Of a stretch of 35,910 bases of DNA, positions 33,960 to 35,910 are shown piece by piece; the stretch's first letter is position 1, and each line of letters starts with the position of its first letter. A model generated the notes under the pieces. It was not told the DNA's origin. It ran no database searches and was given only the letters and a program-made list of their open reading frames with translations. This DNA comes from Leptospira sp. (lineage in GTDB: Bacteria > Spirochaetota > Leptospiria > Leptospirales > Leptospiraceae): assembly GCA_002786225.1 (NCBI GenBank), contig PEQN01000030.1, forward strand, positions 1-35,910, given 5' to 3'. A program made the position numbers and the translations under genes.

Positions 33960-35910
33960 CTTGTTCTTCTATTCTTTCCATGGCAAGGAAGGTTAAATCG
34001 TCTTCTTGTTCCCTGCGGTCTCTATAAAGATTTAGACTTTCATGCAATTTACCTGGAACATCTACCAAGGGATACTCATGCATAAATTTTAAGGATTCAA
34101 TCAAACGATCTTCACCATAAGATTGCTCCTCTTTATTTTTTTGTTCAACAATGCCATCAGAAAAAAGATACAGTCTATCTCCTACAGAATAATGAAACTT
34201 CGATTTTGTGTATTTAGAATCCTTGGATAAACCAATAATACGACCCGTTCTTGGTAGACGCTTAATAGTATGTCCTGCTGCAAGCAATTGATCTGGATGT
34301 CCAGCGGAAGCAAATTGTATCTCATCATGAGAAATTAAGATATCAGCAACAACACAGGAAAATATAATATGAAGACTATAATAATCTTTAATGAAAATTT
34401 CATTCAACTCATGAAGGATTTCGTTCGGATTCGAGATCTTATGCTTGAGGCCCTCATATTCTGACCGTATAGCCATTGTTATCAAAGCAGCTTGAACACC
34501 ATGTCCAGTTGCATCAGCTAAAAAGACTCGGTATTTCTTCTTTTCCCTTTGGAAAATATCAAAATAATCTCCACCCACTATAGACATAGGTTCGTAGAGA
34601 CGTGAAAATTTAACATGAGCATATTGGATAGTCTTAGTGGGAATGGAATCCTCTTGGATTCTCTTTGCCATGTAGATATCTTTTCGAATGGTATCTAAGC
34701 TCAAATTGAGAGCGGAGGTTCTCTCTTGAACTTTTTCTTCCAGATCCACAAGAGCTGCCGCTTGTAATTCCTGCTTTTCTTGCTTGAGAGTATTGATTCT
34801 TTCTGCCAAGGCAAGTGATAAGATGGAAGCTTCAATGATAGAACCCAATTGATTAGAATACACTGTGAAAAAATTATAAGGAACTACACCGATTTCGAGC
34901 AGTGTCCATGTGACTATTCCGACCAAAAGTAGAGACCAGGCAAGCAGATACAACTTTGCATCTTTATTCCTGCTCATCATTCCTCGAATGATAATTGCAA
35001 GTATGGATATTGAGAACAATTGTGCGACAATATTGGATGATACTATCAAATGTCGAATTTCAGCTAAGTAAAAAATTAAGGGGGCTGCAACCAAAACTGT
35101 ATTACGAAGCATGACCATATAACGATCCATAAGCGACATACTGTTTTTAGTCTGAAGGTAATGACGTGCAAATTGTACACCAAAAACACAGCTAGAACCA
35201 ACTATTAATATAGAAAGCCTATTTCTTAGTTCAGGATGATTTCCTAAAAAATAAGGATAATCCATTCCATTTAAATAAATCTGCAAGAGTAAATTCGAAA
35301 AGATGGCTAGAGAATAATAAAGATAGGTTCTATCCCATAGCATGAGATAAATTATAAAATTATAAAGAACCATAATGGAAATGGCTCCATAGAAAAACCC
35401 AAGTAGCAATTTCGTAGAGGAGAAGGATTGGTAGAACTTTTCAGGAGTATGAATGGTTGCGTAAAAATTCACAGTAGAAGTTGTATCAATGCGAAAGAAG
35501 AAGGTATCTCTTTCTCCTTCATTCATCTTTATTGGAAAAGCAATTCTATACTCCTTAACTGGCCAATCCTTAAATGCGAGCAGATCTCCTCCTATTTGAG
35601 ATTGATCCTTGCTTTGGGATTTTCTACTCATTTCAATTCTATCAATATGACTGTTCCCCAAATTTACTATAAATTCTTTATCCTTACTATCGTTTACAAT
35701 ATCTAATTTGATCCATACAGTTTGTTTCGTATAACCATAGCTAGCGTATCGATCCATAATTGATCTTGAGAATCCAGGATCCATATTTTCATAAATGATG
35801 GATTGGGAAGAAAGATTGGGTTGGGTAATGGCAATCTGTACTTCGAGAGGCTTACCCTCAAGTACCTCAGTCATACGGTTTTCAGCACCAAGCCCAAGGC
35901 AAAAAGTGAA
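33952..35910 (-). CDS. 7TMR-DISM receptor with SpoIIE/PP2C phosphatase output (5' end cut by window edge)
   Basis: The frame is open to the right edge. An in-frame ATG exists at 35874, but the 12 codons before it read FTFCLGLGAENR, the end of a signal peptide, so the true start lies beyond the window. A periplasmic 7TMR-DISMED2-type domain, seven membrane helices, a coiled coil (EKVQERTSALNLSLD) and a SpoIIE phosphatase follow: YEPMSIVGGDYFDIF, FLADATGHGVQAALIT, LYLFSDGIVEQ and EQEDDLTFLAM hold the metal-binding Asp residues. It probably dephosphorylates an STAS antagonist when a ligand binds outside. The HepT-like gene overlaps its 3' end. It is related in its sensor half to the protein at 5198-7276, which has an RsbW-like output instead. 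Confidence 0.93.
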   Translation of the reverse strand, partial: FTFCLGLGAENRMTEVLEGKPLEVQIAITQPNLSSQSIIYENMDPGFSRSIMDRYASYGYTKQTVWIKLDIVNDSKDKEFIVNLGNSHIDRIEMSRKSQSKDQSQIGGDLLAFKDWPVKEYRIAFPIKMNEGERDTFFFRIDTTSTVNFYATIHTPEKFYQSFSSTKLLLGFFYGAISIMVLYNFIIYLMLWDRTYLYYSLAIFSNLLLQIYLNGMDYPYFLGNHPELRNRLSILIVGSSCVFGVQFARHYLQTKNSMSLMDRYMVMLRNTVLVAAPLIFYLAEIRHLIVSSNIVAQLFSISILAIIIRGMMSRNKDAKLYLLAWSLLLVGIVTWTLLEIGVVPYNFFTVYSNQLGSIIEASILSLALAERINTLKQEKQELQAAALVDLEEKVQERTSALNLSLDTIRKDIYMAKRIQEDSIPTKTIQYAHVKFSRLYEPMSIVGGDYFDIFQREKKKYRVFLADATGHGVQAALITMAIRSEYEGLKHKISNPNEILHELNEIFIKDYYSLHIIFSCVVADILISHDEIQFASAGHPDQLLAAGHTIKRLPRTGRIIGLSKDSKYTKSKFHYSVGDRLYLFSDGIVEQKNKEEQSYGEDRLIESLKFMHEYPLVDVPGKLHESLNLYRDRREQEDDLTFLAMERIEEQDD

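Noticed and set aside
35428..35706. Plus-strand open frame of 92 codons
   Set aside because: It is antisense to the periplasmic domain of the 7TM-SpoIIE gene and has no start signals.

Overview
The window is AT-rich chromosomal DNA with dense, short-spaced genes and no phage, insertion sequence, rRNA, tRNA or CRISPR array that I can see. The gene set points to a spirochaete of the family Leptospiraceae, probably Leptospira: CarD with a PIN/TRAM protein, several 7TMR-DISM sensors joined to PP2C or RsbW-like outputs, a short SSB without an acidic tail, a bacterial XPB helicase, lipoprotein genes and many CBS-domain proteins. The family assignment comes from protein resemblance and gene content; it was not checked by a search.

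Layout. 1-3624 (minus): carD, a YacL-like PIN/TRAM membrane protein, a response-regulator/PP2C phosphatase and lnt (cut by the left edge) form one tight operon with a putative promoter in front of carD. 3743-4390 is a SPOR-domain membrane protein, and 4528-4887 is ssb. 4888-5197 is non-coding and holds a perfect 12-bp inverted repeat. 5198-7276 (minus) is a 7TM-PAS-RsbW-like sensor. 7362-8681 is an exported flavin amine oxidase with a strong terminator, and 8849-9961 (minus) is an acyltransferase-3 membrane protein. 10066-11913 (plus) carries a PlsC-like acyltransferase, a CBS protein, a small HNH protein and a DUF1292 protein. 11926-15858 (minus) is a fatty-acid degradation operon: acyl-CoA ligase, acyl-CoA dehydrogenase, MaoC hydratase. 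15997-20415 (plus) is an operon with a good promoter: amidohydrolase, UspA, CBS protein, sodium:solute symporter.

20392-30261 is a long minus-strand run: rsgA, an NAPE-PLD-like lipoprotein hydrolase, an NhaD-type antiporter, an aromatic amino acid ammonia-lyase, XPB helicase, aspartate aminotransferase, a secreted SH3-like protein and an alpha/beta hydrolase. 30381-32201 (plus) is a GAF histidine kinase. 32458-33459 (minus) is ilvC with its own promoter and terminator. 33639-35910 (minus) is a 7TM-SpoIIE phosphatase, cut by the right edge, whose 3' end overlaps a small HepT-like gene.

Theme. Three proteins look like parts of partner-switching (Rsb-type) signalling: two PP2C/SpoIIE phosphatases with different sensory inputs and one RsbW-like ATPase with a 7TM sensor. 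No anti-sigma-antagonist (STAS) gene lies in the window, so the partners are elsewhere. The most unusual item is the small HepT-like protein coupled to the 7TM-SpoIIE gene: it has lost the RNase residues of the toxin family but keeps the tyrosine that is modified in HepT, and no MntA-type partner is beside it. Other points worth attention are a PlsC gene whose coding frame extends upstream of any standard start codon, an ammonia-lyase with a tyrosine-lyase-type selectivity motif, a histidine kinase with a split dimerisation domain, and nested inverted repeats after ilvC.
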